Assembly: GCA_938074205.1 (NCBI GenBank)
Contig: CALJES010000002.1
Coordinates: 248,001-312,000, forward strand
Origin: an uncultured bacterium
GTDB taxonomy: Bacteria; Armatimonadota; UBA5829
Direction of reading: 5' to 3'
Length of the DNA: 64,000 nucleotides
Shown here: piece by piece, positions 33,925 to 43,793 of the stretch
Numbering within the stretch: the first letter of the stretch is position 1
Layout of the letters: the number at the start of each line of letters is the position of its first letter
Made by a program: the position numbers and the translations under genes
The notes under the pieces: model-generated
What the model was told of the DNA's origin: nothing
The model's input: the letters and a program-made list of their open reading frames with translations, nothing else
The model's database searches: none

Positions 33925-34641
33925 TCATCGCCAATTTTCCTCGCATCCGAAATCCAACGCGTAGTTCCTAAAACCGACGGCTAACGCCGTGCGTAGTGAC
34001 GCTACGTTATCTCGGTCGCATCCCCAGCCTACTAGACGACCATGGGCGAAGCAATATCTGACTGCAGTCGAAACCGTGCTTTTAGCGTAGCCTCTACCAC
34101 GGTAATCAGGATGCGTTTCTATACTGAGATCCCACACCTTATCCGACAGCACCTTCACCGCGCACCAAGTCACAGGTTTGCCATCAACAATTTGTCCGAA
34201 TACCGGTCCACCCCAAACATTTCTCATGTGCCAGGCGGACTCATCTTCGTTAGATACATCGCGAACCTCTCCGAAACTGCAATCTACGAACCCGGAAGGT
34301 TCACAAAACAACCTGTACCCGCGGAACCAGAAATTGGCGTCGATGTACTGCCCAAGTCGACGTTCCACCTCGGAACAGAGCTGAACATCCAACGTGCAGT
34401 TTTCCATTGCACTGACTATTTCATTAAGCTTCTCAGCCAATTCAGGTTTTACAGCGAACACAGCTCCTCGTGACTTGGACATTGCGTAAATTGCCAGAGA
34501 CAAGCCATGCGCGAATCGTATCCTTCGCATATCTCGGTGTGCCACAACAACGATGCTAGTGCCATTAAGTTGTTCCGGGGTACAGCAGAGCATGTTCGCA
34601 TAGTGCTTGTCCAGTGCTTCAACCGAATCCGAGTGTGCCAT
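33925..34641 (-). CDS. GNAT-family N-acetyltransferase
   Basis: A 238-aa protein whose C-terminal half is a GNAT domain: the acetyl-CoA loop HPDYRGRGYA (residues 177-186, R-x-x-G-x-G/A type) and VGWGCDRDNVASLRTALAVGF, typical of motif B. The N-terminal 100 residues are a separate region often seen in FR47-like acetyltransferases. Substrate unknown. It lies nine bases after the exonuclease-like gene and may be the last gene of the dCMP-deaminase cluster. Confidence 0.82.
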   Translation of the reverse strand: MAHSDSVEALDKHYANMLCCTPEQLNGTSIVVVAHRDMRRIRFAHGLSLAIYAMSKSRGAVFAVKPELAEKLNEIVSAMENCTLDVQLCSEVERRLGQYIDANFWFRGYRLFCEPSGFVDCSFGEVRDVSNEDESAWHMRNVWGGPVFGQIVDGKPVTWCAVKVLSDKVWDLSIETHPDYRGRGYAKSTVSTAVRYCFAHGRLVGWGCDRDNVASLRTALAVGFRNYALDFGCEENWR

Positions 34642-34650
34642 TGGTGATTG

Positions 34651-35415
34651 TTACTCTCTTCCCAACATTCGACTGGCCAAGTCCGCCATAGCAAGAAGGT
34701 CGTATAGGTTGTGTTTAACAACTTGAACAATCCTGCACAAGTTGCCTGTTTCCATGAACTCCAAGTATGCATCAGGCACTTCAGAAGAAGATATATCATC
34801 CTCCCGAAACCGGCCGCATATCATTTGTTCCAGGGTTTGTAACTTACAGTTTGGCAGCTCGTCCCCGTACCGGCGCCTAGCTTCCAAAAGTAAATCCAAA
34901 TGTATTTTCGGCTCTAGAAAATACACACCGTTAGCAACTGCTCTGCGGCGAATGTAGGGTATATCGAACCAAGTACCGTTGAACGTTACCAGAACACGGG
35001 CACCGCGAAGACGGTCTGATGCCGCGGCTATTATCCAGGGTTCCTCAGTGTAGTTGCGCGCGAAGTACTGGCGAAAGATGAATTCTTCAGCACTGCACTC
35101 CATTAAACCAATAAGGAACAAAGGAGTATCGGTTAGTCCTGTCGTTTCGATGTCCAGAAATACTGCCTGAGTAGGGTGGACAAGCTCACAAGGTTCTCCG
35201 GACTGGGCCAGCAAAGCACGATGCCATCCGAGGCTTTCTTCCAGCATCAAGAACCGGCGGTGGACGTACACTGATTGCACTTCGAACTCGCAGGCAAGAA
35301 TCTGGATTTCGCAGTAGGGCAGATCCGTCCGCGAGGAAGATAAACGCTGCAATAGCCAATCATCAGGCGATCTTTGCAGTTCCACTGCCGGCTCACCCAT
35401 ATTCTGCATTTCCAT
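34651..35415 (-). CDS. YprB-like RNase H-fold 3'-5' exonuclease
   Basis: A 254-aa protein with the DEDD-type first motif FLDIETTG (D88, E90), a second acidic motif in LVTFNGTWFDIPYI (D near 157), and a third region KHNLYDLLAMADL (H and D). This is the predicted RNase H-like exonuclease domain of YprB. Likely acts on DNA or RNA ends; substrate unknown. It follows the thymidylate-synthase-like gene after a 100-base gap. Confidence 0.82.
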   Translation of the reverse strand: MEMQNMGEPAVELQRSPDDWLLQRLSSSRTDLPYCEIQILACEFEVQSVYVHRRFLMLEESLGWHRALLAQSGEPCELVHPTQAVFLDIETTGLTDTPLFLIGLMECSAEEFIFRQYFARNYTEEPWIIAAASDRLRGARVLVTFNGTWFDIPYIRRRAVANGVYFLEPKIHLDLLLEARRRYGDELPNCKLQTLEQMICGRFREDDISSSEVPDAYLEFMETGNLCRIVQVVKHNLYDLLAMADLASRMLGRE

Positions 35416-35515
35416 CGCGGTTTCGTTTTGGGCTTAGGTGAACATTGTGCAGCAGTCCGCGGTTGAGCGTTTCGATCCGTCTTATGAGTTCCTGGGGCAA
35501 TGACTTGATCGTGTG

Positions 35516-37030
35516 TCACTCCTCCTCAAATGGTTCGCCCCTGATCAGACACTCCTCTGCTCTGGCAAGTTGTCTGCCAACGTAAAGGGCGTGGTTGATA
35601 TCGGATATTGCACAGTCCCTGGCGATCTCATGTTGAATACGTTCAGCTTTCTTGCCCCGGTATTCGGCAAGCTGTGTCCCATCCTGGCTGAGATGACACG
35701 CCACTATCTCCTTTGATTCACTATCCACTGAGATAACGAAATAGCCGTTAGGATCGAGATCGACTGAGAAGCCTTTGGATTCCGCAACGCGCCGCGCGAA
35801 GTCGTATCTAGCGGGATCTACGCTTATCGAATGGCTTACCACCGTTATCGCTCCAACTTTGATTCCTGCGCTGGACGAGACTATCTCGAGAACCTTCATC
35901 AACCCATACACGTTCCTCAGCCACGCATCTAGTGCGTTGTGCGTGCGGTAGATGGCGGTCAACGTGAGCTTATCCTCGAATACACGAAAGAATACACTTA
36001 CTAGACACGGCGAGCTATCAGCTTCGATGTCTATTGTGTTGTCCCACAATGTGAAGTAGCAGTGTCGGTCCTGTGGGTTCTTGCGCAGTCGTCCGGCGAA
36101 TAAACTCAACGCATCGATGCCGAAATGTCGCCTAAGCCGATTACCGTACGTATACGCCTGATCAATCAGTATCTCCGAGTCCACCATTTCGGCTTGGTAT
36201 TTTTTCAGATCGTCGAGAGAAAAACCGTACTCGCTGAGTTCCTCAGCTTCGTCCGGGGCAGGTTGGGTGATGACTACTTTAACGTTCTGAAGTTCCTGGC
36301 GGTCGCCTTTGTCTAAGCGGACCAGATGTCCGAATCTGACCAGTCGGAAGACAAGCTCGCGCCACGCTTGCAAAGGTGTTTCCTTGACTATTACGTGCGA
36401 CCGCGGCTCGCTCGGAAAACGCTTCACTCGTACTTCCGGAAGTGGGACCTCGAGGCGTTCAGTTGTTACGGGCGGAAAAGGAGAGTATGAATGCACAAAC
36501 CTGTATAGTTTTATGGCTGCATATTGATCATCAGGTTCGCCGAAGACGTGAATGCGCGGTTTTTCCGCAAACATTTCGGGCGTGACTAATGAGTCTATAA
36601 CGTGGCTAGTGCCTTTGATCCGGGTTATTTTCTCTCCTAGGTAATCCGCTTTTTCCAAGCCTTCTTCGAAAAACGCGATAAGGTCCTGAGATGAGCCGGA
36701 TCTGTCTCTGCCGAAAACCGCCAAATCTCGAATCTGCGGGTTATACAGCAGATTGCGAAGTAGGTGCGGGATTCCGTTGCCGTATAGGTTGCCCACGACG
36801 GCTATCTTTGAAGTTTCAGGGCACAGGTCGATTCCGAGTTCCTGAAGCCTTTGGATAATGTAACTTTGGGTGCTCCAAAGCGTAATAATGCCCAGCCTAC
36901 CGCGAGGGTTGATGACGGTCAGCTTGTCACCAAAGTGCAGCGGTACGAATTCCAGGGTGCATGCACTCGAATCGTAGGGTTTCGGGGAATGGCAATCGGT
37001 AGATCGCTTAGCTATATCACTTCCCTGCAT
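35516..37030 (-). CDS. Thymidylate-synthase-like protein with an N-terminal MtrA-like (DUF4346-type) domain
   Basis: 504 aa from the ATG at 37030, which overlaps the stop of the ParB-like gene by 14 bases and has GAGGG upstream; a frame open to 37147 is not needed. Residues about 30-175 match the MtrA/DUF4346-like segment (KIAVVGNLYGNGIPHLLRNL, FGRDRSGSSQDLIAFFEEG). Residues about 290-500 resemble thymidylate synthase: YGNRLRRHFG, a catalytic-type Cys in SSPCLVSVFF (C342) and YRTHNALDAWLRNVYG where ThyA has the RS-x-D ... PFN segment. The Cys is present, while the ThyA substrate loop is altered. Could be this organism's dTMP-forming enzyme or a nucleotide hydroxymethylase-type enzyme; dCMP deaminase is encoded upstream. 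Confidence 0.74.
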   Translation of the reverse strand: MQGSDIAKRSTDCHSPKPYDSSACTLEFVPLHFGDKLTVINPRGRLGIITLWSTQSYIIQRLQELGIDLCPETSKIAVVGNLYGNGIPHLLRNLLYNPQIRDLAVFGRDRSGSSQDLIAFFEEGLEKADYLGEKITRIKGTSHVIDSLVTPEMFAEKPRIHVFGEPDDQYAAIKLYRFVHSYSPFPPVTTERLEVPLPEVRVKRFPSEPRSHVIVKETPLQAWRELVFRLVRFGHLVRLDKGDRQELQNVKVVITQPAPDEAEELSEYGFSLDDLKKYQAEMVDSEILIDQAYTYGNRLRRHFGIDALSLFAGRLRKNPQDRHCYFTLWDNTIDIEADSSPCLVSVFFRVFEDKLTLTAIYRTHNALDAWLRNVYGLMKVLEIVSSSAGIKVGAITVVSHSISVDPARYDFARRVAESKGFSVDLDPNGYFVISVDSESKEIVACHLSQDGTQLAEYRGKKAERIQHEIARDCAISDINHALYVGRQLARAEECLIRGEPFEEE

Positions 37031-37631
37031 TGACAAATCGCCCTCTAGGTCCGCCGACGTTTTGGAACGCCGTATTGAAGTCGCGGTAAAGCGTCTTGTA
37101 ATTGGGTATACGGTGCCACTTTTTGATATAATTCTCTGGGAGTTCATCCACTATCTCTACGTCGTTCCAGCCATTAACTAGTGGGTAAGCGTAGTAGGGA
37201 TATTCCTTGGGAACATCTCTCACATAGACTACTTGAATGGGTGATCGTTCCATACGAGCCAAATAGACGCGATGCATGCCGTCGTTGAGTATTTTCACTA
37301 CGCTGCCGTCGGCTTCTACTGAGCGTTCTATGACAGGCGGCAGTACATCTATTGGTTCATCGTATCCGCGAAGCCACATGGTCACATATCCGTTCAAATT
37401 GAAAAGGTCCACATCCCACTCGCGAAGCGCCCATTTCAAGTTGCGCACCTTGAGTATCTCTTGAACAAGCACATACCTCTGTGCTGGTGATATTTCGTCG
37501 GTATGCAGTGTGACGACTTCGATTCGGCAGTCTCTATAGAGCTTTATATTAGGGTCGGTCAGCATTCCCACATTGCGCATATTGTCGATAAGTTCTTCGA
37601 TCGAATGGTGCTCTATCCGCTCAATGTTCAT
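37017..37631 (-). CDS. ParB/sulfiredoxin-fold-like protein, 204 aa
   Basis: Unrecognised as a named protein. A central ILNDGMHRVYLARMER (near residues 113-128) resembles the DG-x-HR core of ParB/Srx-type nucleotide-binding or nuclease folds. The flanks are rich in Trp and Tyr (YPYYAYPLVNGWNDVEIVDE). GAGG lies eight bases before the ATG. It begins three bases after the HAD gene and overlaps the start of the thymidylate-synthase-like gene. ParB-like proteins occur in phage and bacterial DNA-base modification clusters, which is why the context is of interest (inference). Confidence 0.65.
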   Translation of the reverse strand: MNIERIEHHSIEELIDNMRNVGMLTDPNIKLYRDCRIEVVTLHTDEISPAQRYVLVQEILKVRNLKWALREWDVDLFNLNGYVTMWLRGYDEPIDVLPPVIERSVEADGSVVKILNDGMHRVYLARMERSPIQVVYVRDVPKEYPYYAYPLVNGWNDVEIVDELPENYIKKWHRIPNYKTLYRDFNTAFQNVGGPRGRFVNAGK

Positions 37632-37634
37632 TCA

Positions 37635-38342
37635 CTATACCTCAGACAGGCTAGTTTTTGTTGTCACTCGGTCCCGGCAGAACAATGGCAGGTGTAGTAT
37701 CTGGGTGATGTCAAGAACAGTGAATTCGGGAGTCGGTGAATCTGCGTTCAGCAGCCGCACAATGTAATCCTTCTCACGTTCCGGACGCGCAAGAACCCAG
37801 ATTGTGTGCATCCCAAGTTCGATTGCCGGCAAGATATCGTGTTCATAGGTGTCCCCTATCATAACTGCCTCACTGGCCTCGATATGTAACTCCTCAAGAA
37901 CTCGATTGAAGTTGAACAAGTCGGGCTTTCTTCTGCCAGTCTCGAAACTGAGCACTACAGCGTCTGACACTTCCAGGATATCAGGAATTGCTCGCTGAAC
38001 ACTGAGGTAGTACGGCGTCCAAATATCGGACACCAACCCTATCTTGAATCCACGTTTTTTAAGAGTAAGTACAGTTTCAACAGACCCTCCAATTTCCTGG
38101 GCGGCGTTCGCTTGCGAGTTCCACAGCTCTTCCACAGCACGCGAGGCATCGGTACTAAGAGGACCAAACTTAGCTTCCAGAGCTGCCACGGCATCCACCG
38201 GACTGAATAGTGGCTGGGTCATAATTACGGCGGCTACCTCCGAAGGCGTTGTGCAGCCGATTACGCTCGCGATTATTTTGTTCGGTGCCACCGGCGGACC
38301 GGTCACCAGTGTGGCGCCTATGTCAAAGACTACGGCTTTCAC
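37635..38342 (-). CDS. HAD-superfamily phosphatase
   Basis: 235 aa from a GTG at 38342 (AVVFDIGATLVTG). The frame is open to 38399, but that part has no HAD-like sequence. Motif I is DIGAT, so the nucleophile Asp7 is present and the second Asp (general acid) is Gly, as in a HAD subgroup with DxGGT. Later GLVSDIW (motif II), KPDLFNF (motif III lysine in GRRKPD) and MIGDTYEHD (motif IV) are clear. Likely acts on a nucleotide or sugar phosphate. The start lies within the end of the dCMP deaminase gene (20-base overlap). Confidence 0.85.
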   Translation of the reverse strand: MKAVVFDIGATLVTGPPVAPNKIIASVIGCTTPSEVAAVIMTQPLFSPVDAVAALEAKFGPLSTDASRAVEELWNSQANAAQEIGGSVETVLTLKKRGFKIGLVSDIWTPYYLSVQRAIPDILEVSDAVVLSFETGRRKPDLFNFNRVLEELHIEASEAVMIGDTYEHDILPAIELGMHTIWVLARPEREKDYIVRLLNADSPTPEFTVLDITQILHLPLFCRDRVTTKTSLSEV

Positions 38343-38811
38343 AGCAACTGTTTTCGATTTGCGTGTTATCACTGGTGTCCCACTCCACAACTTCCACACC
38401 TGACTTTTTGAGAAGGTCGATTCCGTCGGACGTGCCTTTGTTGTCGCGCCTTACAACTACCCGCACTATTCCGCACGCCACTATCAACTTTGCGCACGTT
38501 ATACAGATATCTGCGTTCACGTACAATGTGGCGCCCCCTACTGCCAATCCTCGCTTTGCGCATTGACAGATAGCGTTCTGCTCAGCATGGATACAAATCT
38601 TGTACTCCTCCGTGCCGGCTATCTCCTTTAGACACTTGCCTGTATCGCAGCAGTGCTCATGACCACTAGGTACTCCGTTATAGCCGTGGGAGAGTATACG
38701 ATGATCGTATGTTATAACAGCCCCGACCTTCTTGCGCAGACACGTAGACCTGCGGGCTATTACGTCGACAACGTCCATGTAGACTTCATCAAACGATGGT
38801 CTCTTCGCCAA
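38323..38811 (-). CDS. comEB: dCMP deaminase (ComEB type)
   Basis: Deaminates dCMP to dUMP, the thymidylate synthase substrate. The 162-aa protein has the catalytic HAE (H75, A76, E77) and zinc cysteines C103 and C106 in ICITC, plus an additional Cys-rich segment GHEHCCDTGKC (residues 50-60) typical of this family. The proline usually before the first Cys is Ile. Start is TTG at 38811 with GAGG nine bases upstream and a promoter about 35 bases upstream. Head of the cluster with the HAD, ParB-like and thymidylate-synthase-like genes. Confidence 0.92.
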   Translation of the reverse strand: MAKRPSFDEVYMDVVDVIARRSTCLRKKVGAVITYDHRILSHGYNGVPSGHEHCCDTGKCLKEIAGTEEYKICIHAEQNAICQCAKRGLAVGGATLYVNADICITCAKLIVACGIVRVVVRRDNKGTSDGIDLLKKSGVEVVEWDTSDNTQIENSCCESRSL

Positions 38812-38842
38812 CTTTCTCGACCTCTTCTGACAAGCTTACCCT

Positions 38843-38870
38843 AGTATATCACAGCAGTTTTTCGCAGCAA
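38843..38870 (-). promoter_or_regulatory. Putative promoter of the dCMP deaminase cluster
   Basis: Minus strand TTGCTG (38870-38865), 16-base spacer, TATACT (38848-38843). Start near 38836, about 25 bases before the TTG start codon. Confidence 0.5.
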
Positions 38871-39049
38871 ATTGGCTCGTTTGTTTCCAGTGGGCAAATG
38901 CTGACAATGCCATTATCGTGTAAACTAACTGGATTCTACTCGATGGCTAACGATAGGTTGATGGTATATACTAATTAGAGCACTCGGGAAACATCAGGCA
39001 CCCAGTTGCGTCTAACGACTTAGAGAGAGTGCGAGGCCTGTGAGGCTGT

Positions 39050-40954
39050 ATGGCCATACTTGTACACTTAAGCAATAGAACACTAGTCCTGATTTTGGCC
39101 GTATCAGTTGTTGCGACGGCGGTTGCGGCTGCGCCTATGGGCGACCGGGTGACGGATGTCATCGTCGGACGCAACAACAGGGGGCCCTATACGCTATCTT
39201 GGACCAACATTGATCTATCAAGCGTCATCGTCGTGGTCAATGGCCTTACCCTGAGGAAAGGCGAACACTACACGATCGACTCCGAGAAAGGTTTGATATC
39301 ATTCACTTCTCCGGTCAAAGCCGACGCAATAGTCCGTGTCAGTTACAATACAGTTCCCGGAAAGTCTCAGCGGAATACGGGACAGCTCAACGTGCCAATT
39401 ACGTTGAATGTGTTCCAAAGACAGGATGCAAACCTGCAGGTTACGGGTTTGTACGCTCAGGATGATCCTCGGAATCCTGACGTAGGCAGAGTGCTGGTGG
39501 GAATAGGCGGAGAAAAGAAGTGGGGTAGCACAAAGCTTTCGTCTCAGTTTTTTGTTGGTCAGCGCCGAGAAGATGACAGACGAGCTACACAACCAGAATC
39601 CGGTGGTCACTCTGCATTCAAGGTGGGTGCTGAAAGCGAATTTGGTTCACTGAAAGTGTTCGGTTCACTTGCCCAAGCAGGTCAAGGCTTTGTAGGGAGC
39701 AAGGAAACGGGCATTGCGCCAGGCAATAGAAGGAGTGAGATGTTGGTTACATTCTCGCCGGATTCCAAACTTCAGGCTTCATCGCGTCTTCAGCAAGTGG
39801 AAAACCTTACTGCCGGAGGCGGTAAGTCGGTGGTTCAGGAGCACAATGTCGTGGTTAGGCCGAGTCATGAAACCAAAATAGCTCTAAGTCATACTGTCTC
39901 GCAAGCTTCAAAGGACAACGCAGAAAAGACCGTACAGTCGACATCGGTGAAGGTGGAGCAGAAGCTCGGTCAGTCAACTGCCGCAACTCTCACAACTACC
40001 TCTGCCACCGTTGATGCCAACGGCAGCACCGAAAAGACGCAGTCTCAGCAGCTAACAATATCAAACCAGAAAGCCGCGGCTCAGGTGGTTCTACAGAAGA
40101 AGGAATCCGAAGGTCTCGGTGAGAGTACGACGACAGATGTTTCGGTGAGTGCCAAGCCGCTAGCACACACAGAAATAAAGGGTAGGCTGTTTACTACCGA
40201 ACGGTCGGACACCACTCTATTCCAGCGTGAGGTTTCGCTCGTTTCGAAGCCTCTAGAGTTTGCTAAGCTCGAGGCGGGATTGACGCAGGCTGGTAAAGAT
40301 CAGCAGGACGACGTAACGAAACAGGTCAAACTCGAGCTTACGCCTTTTACCAATACTAAGCTTACAGCTGGGCTGAAGTACACGGAATTCGGTGCCAACC
40401 TGATGACGATAAAGGACTACGCTGCGCAGATGCAGCCGCTCAAGTTTGCAACTGTCACGGCGAGCGTGCGCGAACGCAATGCAAAAGGCAGTGACGCCCC
40501 TGATACGACAGCCGTACAGGTGTCTTTAGCACCGCTGCGCTATTTTACTCTGACTGGCAGCTACATTGAAAACCCCGAAGATACTCGAGGGCAAATACAA
40601 GCATTCAATGCCGCAAATCTGGGCGTCAAGTTCAAGGTGGGCAGTGTTGACGTGTCCACTGAGTACGGCAGCAAAGAGGAGTACCTGGCAAGTCGCACCG
40701 CCGACGAGGCAAAGATCGACCTTCACTTCCCAGCATTTGGCGGTGGCACGCTTACCACAGGTTTCAGGACTTACCGCATTCTGGACGCTTCCGCGCTATC
40801 TAGCAACACTTTTTCCCTAGGTTACAGACGCAGCCTCGGATCCAGTTTCAGCTTGTCGCTTGCTGCGTATTACACGCAATACATGAAGGACAGGGCTGTG
40901 ATGCCGGACAAAACTGAATATAACGTCGAAGCGAGCGTAGGCATCAGGTTCTGA
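39050..40954 (+). CDS. Predicted outer-membrane beta-barrel protein, 634 aa
   Basis: No named family recognised. Signal peptide (TLVLILAVSVVATAVAAAP, cleavage near residue 27), a small N-terminal beta domain with SSVIVVVNGLTLRKGEHYTIDSEKG (split by context; reads like a TonB- or IPT-like domain), then a long stretch of alternating amphipathic strands with Ser/Thr-Gln turns. The protein ends ASVGIRF, with a C-terminal Phe as in Bam-assembled barrels, and the last 200 residues fit roughly a dozen strands. Similar beta segments recur (SAKPLAHTEIKG, TPFTNTKLTAGL, APLRYFTLTGSY). This is the best evidence in the window for an outer membrane. Confidence 0.78.
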   Translation: MAILVHLSNRTLVLILAVSVVATAVAAAPMGDRVTDVIVGRNNRGPYTLSWTNIDLSSVIVVVNGLTLRKGEHYTIDSEKGLISFTSPVKADAIVRVSYNTVPGKSQRNTGQLNVPITLNVFQRQDANLQVTGLYAQDDPRNPDVGRVLVGIGGEKKWGSTKLSSQFFVGQRREDDRRATQPESGGHSAFKVGAESEFGSLKVFGSLAQAGQGFVGSKETGIAPGNRRSEMLVTFSPDSKLQASSRLQQVENLTAGGGKSVVQEHNVVVRPSHETKIALSHTVSQASKDNAEKTVQSTSVKVEQKLGQSTAATLTTTSATVDANGSTEKTQSQQLTISNQKAAAQVVLQKKESEGLGESTTTDVSVSAKPLAHTEIKGRLFTTERSDTTLFQREVSLVSKPLEFAKLEAGLTQAGKDQQDDVTKQVKLELTPFTNTKLTAGLKYTEFGANLMTIKDYAAQMQPLKFATVTASVRERNAKGSDAPDTTAVQVSLAPLRYFTLTGSYIENPEDTRGQIQAFNAANLGVKFKVGSVDVSTEYGSKEEYLASRTADEAKIDLHFPAFGGGTLTTGFRTYRILDASALSSNTFSLGYRRSLGSSFSLSLAAYYTQYMKDRAVMPDKTEYNVEASVGIRF

Positions 40955-40981
40955 GAGCTTGCTGACGCGGAGGTTCGTGCT

Positions 40982-41188
40982 ATGTCTCAAACTGAGGTCG
41001 AGCCCATACAGGACGGGTGCATACACCTTAGGGGTCGCTACAAGCTGCAGCCCTCTCGGCGATCTCCATTTCCGGAGAAGCGATTCTTGCGGTATGAATG
41101 TGACAAGGGTCACACGCTAGATTCATCCAAAGACGATGAAATCAAAAAATGTCTCGAACAGCGGGTAGGTTGCTGGAAAGAATCGTAG
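40982..41188 (+). CDS. Small cysteine-containing protein, 68 aa
   Basis: Not recognised. A very good ribosome site (GGAGG, eight bases before the ATG) and its position 27 bases after the barrel gene support it as real. Four cysteines (residues 13, 40, 57 and 64) with a neighbouring His (KGH) could bind zinc. The N-terminal half is rich in basic residues. It probably shares the transcript of the barrel gene; the next gene converges. Confidence 0.65.
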   Translation: MSQTEVEPIQDGCIHLRGRYKLQPSRRSPFPEKRFLRYECDKGHTLDSSKDDEIKKCLEQRVGCWKES

Positions 41189-41217
41189 CCGTGCCACCGT
41201 TTCTTCTATTTTTGCCT

Positions 41218-42324
41218 TCAAAGACCGACGAAATCCGCGCGTGTTGAGTAGTTCGCAAGGAGTTCCGCATTGATGTCGGTGCTGCGCACATCGGTTTGCT
41301 TTGTGTTGAACGCGCTGCAGTTGAGCAAGGCCTCTCCCTCTTCTGTACAATACTGAGTTCCCAGCAGGCAGCCTACCACTGAAGAATTTGCGGCGACTCG
41401 AGATCCGCTTCCGATAATACTCGCCCTCACAGTAGCCCGTTCCCCAACTGCAGTCTCCGCTCCTATAACCGTTCGCGCGCCTATTACCGCTTCAGGTCCG
41501 ATTACTGTTCCAGAGCCCAGATACACCGGAGGAACTATTTGAGCAGTTGGGTCTATCTGAACTCTCTCCCCTATCCAAATTCCGGGTTCGACTGCCTCTG
41601 CGTTCAACTCGGCCTTTAGCCGACCCTCGAGCACGTCGAAGTGCGCTGCTTTGTAAGAAAGCACAGTTCCGACATCTAACCATCGACAGTCGGCGTGGTA
41701 AGCTCTCACCCATTCCGCTTCTTTGATCAGGCGAGGCAGAACATCACGGTCTATATCGCGAGACTCAAATGGAGGAATGCGCTTTATGACGTGTCGGTCG
41801 AGAATAGTTATTCCCGTGGATACGCATACGTCTATCGCATCTTTCGCCGAAGGCTTTACCAAGACACGAGCAACCTTGTCATCATTCCCCAGCTCGAAGC
41901 ACGTGTGCAACGTAGGGTCATCTGAGGCTGAGGTGATTACCGTAGCTGCTGAGGAACGAGAACGATGGAAAGCGATTGCGGGAGTAAGATCCACGTCGGT
42001 TATGAGATCCCCGGGAATGACTATGAATGTTTCTTCGAGGATATCTTCTAAAGCCTTCAGCGCGCCTCCTGTACCCAGTGGTTTCCCTTCGGTGCAGTAG
42101 CGTATAGATACGCCGAATCTTCTACCGTTGCCTAGGTGATCCGCTACATCAGTCGATTCTCGACAGAGGCTGATGATTATGTCCTCAAATCCCTGGCGCA
42201 CCAGTAGCCTAACCACGTGCTCAATAACTGGGCACTCGAAAAAAGGGAGCATAAACTTCGAAGTGTTGGAGTTGATAGGATATACGCGCTGTTGAGGACC
42301 GCCTGCCAAAATGACTACCTGCAT
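41218..42324 (-). CDS. NDP-sugar pyrophosphorylase-like protein with left-handed beta-helix
   Basis: A 368-aa protein with an N-terminal nucleotidyltransferase domain (VILAGGPQQRVYP, IPGDLITDVD) and a C-terminal left-handed beta-helix (about 235-325, hexad repeats such as VIGPEAVIGARTVIGAE). The substrate loop, usually GGxGTRLxPLT...PK, is degenerate: GGPQQRVYPINSNTSK, with the Gly/Thr and the Pro before Lys lost. A functional mannose-1-phosphate or glucose-1-phosphate nucleotidyltransferase, or a regulatory partner as in GMPPA-type pairs, are both possible. Confidence 0.85.
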   Translation of the reverse strand: MQVVILAGGPQQRVYPINSNTSKFMLPFFECPVIEHVVRLLVRQGFEDIIISLCRESTDVADHLGNGRRFGVSIRYCTEGKPLGTGGALKALEDILEETFIVIPGDLITDVDLTPAIAFHRSRSSAATVITSASDDPTLHTCFELGNDDKVARVLVKPSAKDAIDVCVSTGITILDRHVIKRIPPFESRDIDRDVLPRLIKEAEWVRAYHADCRWLDVGTVLSYKAAHFDVLEGRLKAELNAEAVEPGIWIGERVQIDPTAQIVPPVYLGSGTVIGPEAVIGARTVIGAETAVGERATVRASIIGSGSRVAANSSVVGCLLGTQYCTEEGEALLNCSAFNTKQTDVRSTDINAELLANYSTRADFVGL

Positions 42325-42396
42325 GTTTTATTCACTCCTGACGGAATAATTCTCAGGTTTGATTATTGGCTAGGCACGGGTAGAACTGGAATAACG

Positions 42397-42425
42397 TTGC
42401 ACACATCTACGAAAAGTGCTATGCT
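42397..42425 (+). promoter_or_regulatory. Promoter of the met operon
   Basis: TTGCAC (42397-42402), 17-base spacer, TATGCT (42420-42425). Start near 42432, just before AGGAGG, so the leader is only about 23 bases and no SAM riboswitch can be present. Confidence 0.68.
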
Positions 42426-42451
42426 CTTCTTTCAGGAGGTAAAAGGTCTAA

Positions 42452-43720
<1,269 letters not shown>

Positions 43721-43793
43721 GAGCCGCGACACGTTCGACACGGGACCTGAGTCTTTGGGAGTCATTGGTTTGTGGCTATTGTTGTGATTTCGT

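Noticed and set aside
38944-38972. Promoter for the 634-aa barrel gene (TATACT at 38967-38972)
   Set aside because: The -10 is good, but no -35 better than three of six matches was found at a usual spacing.
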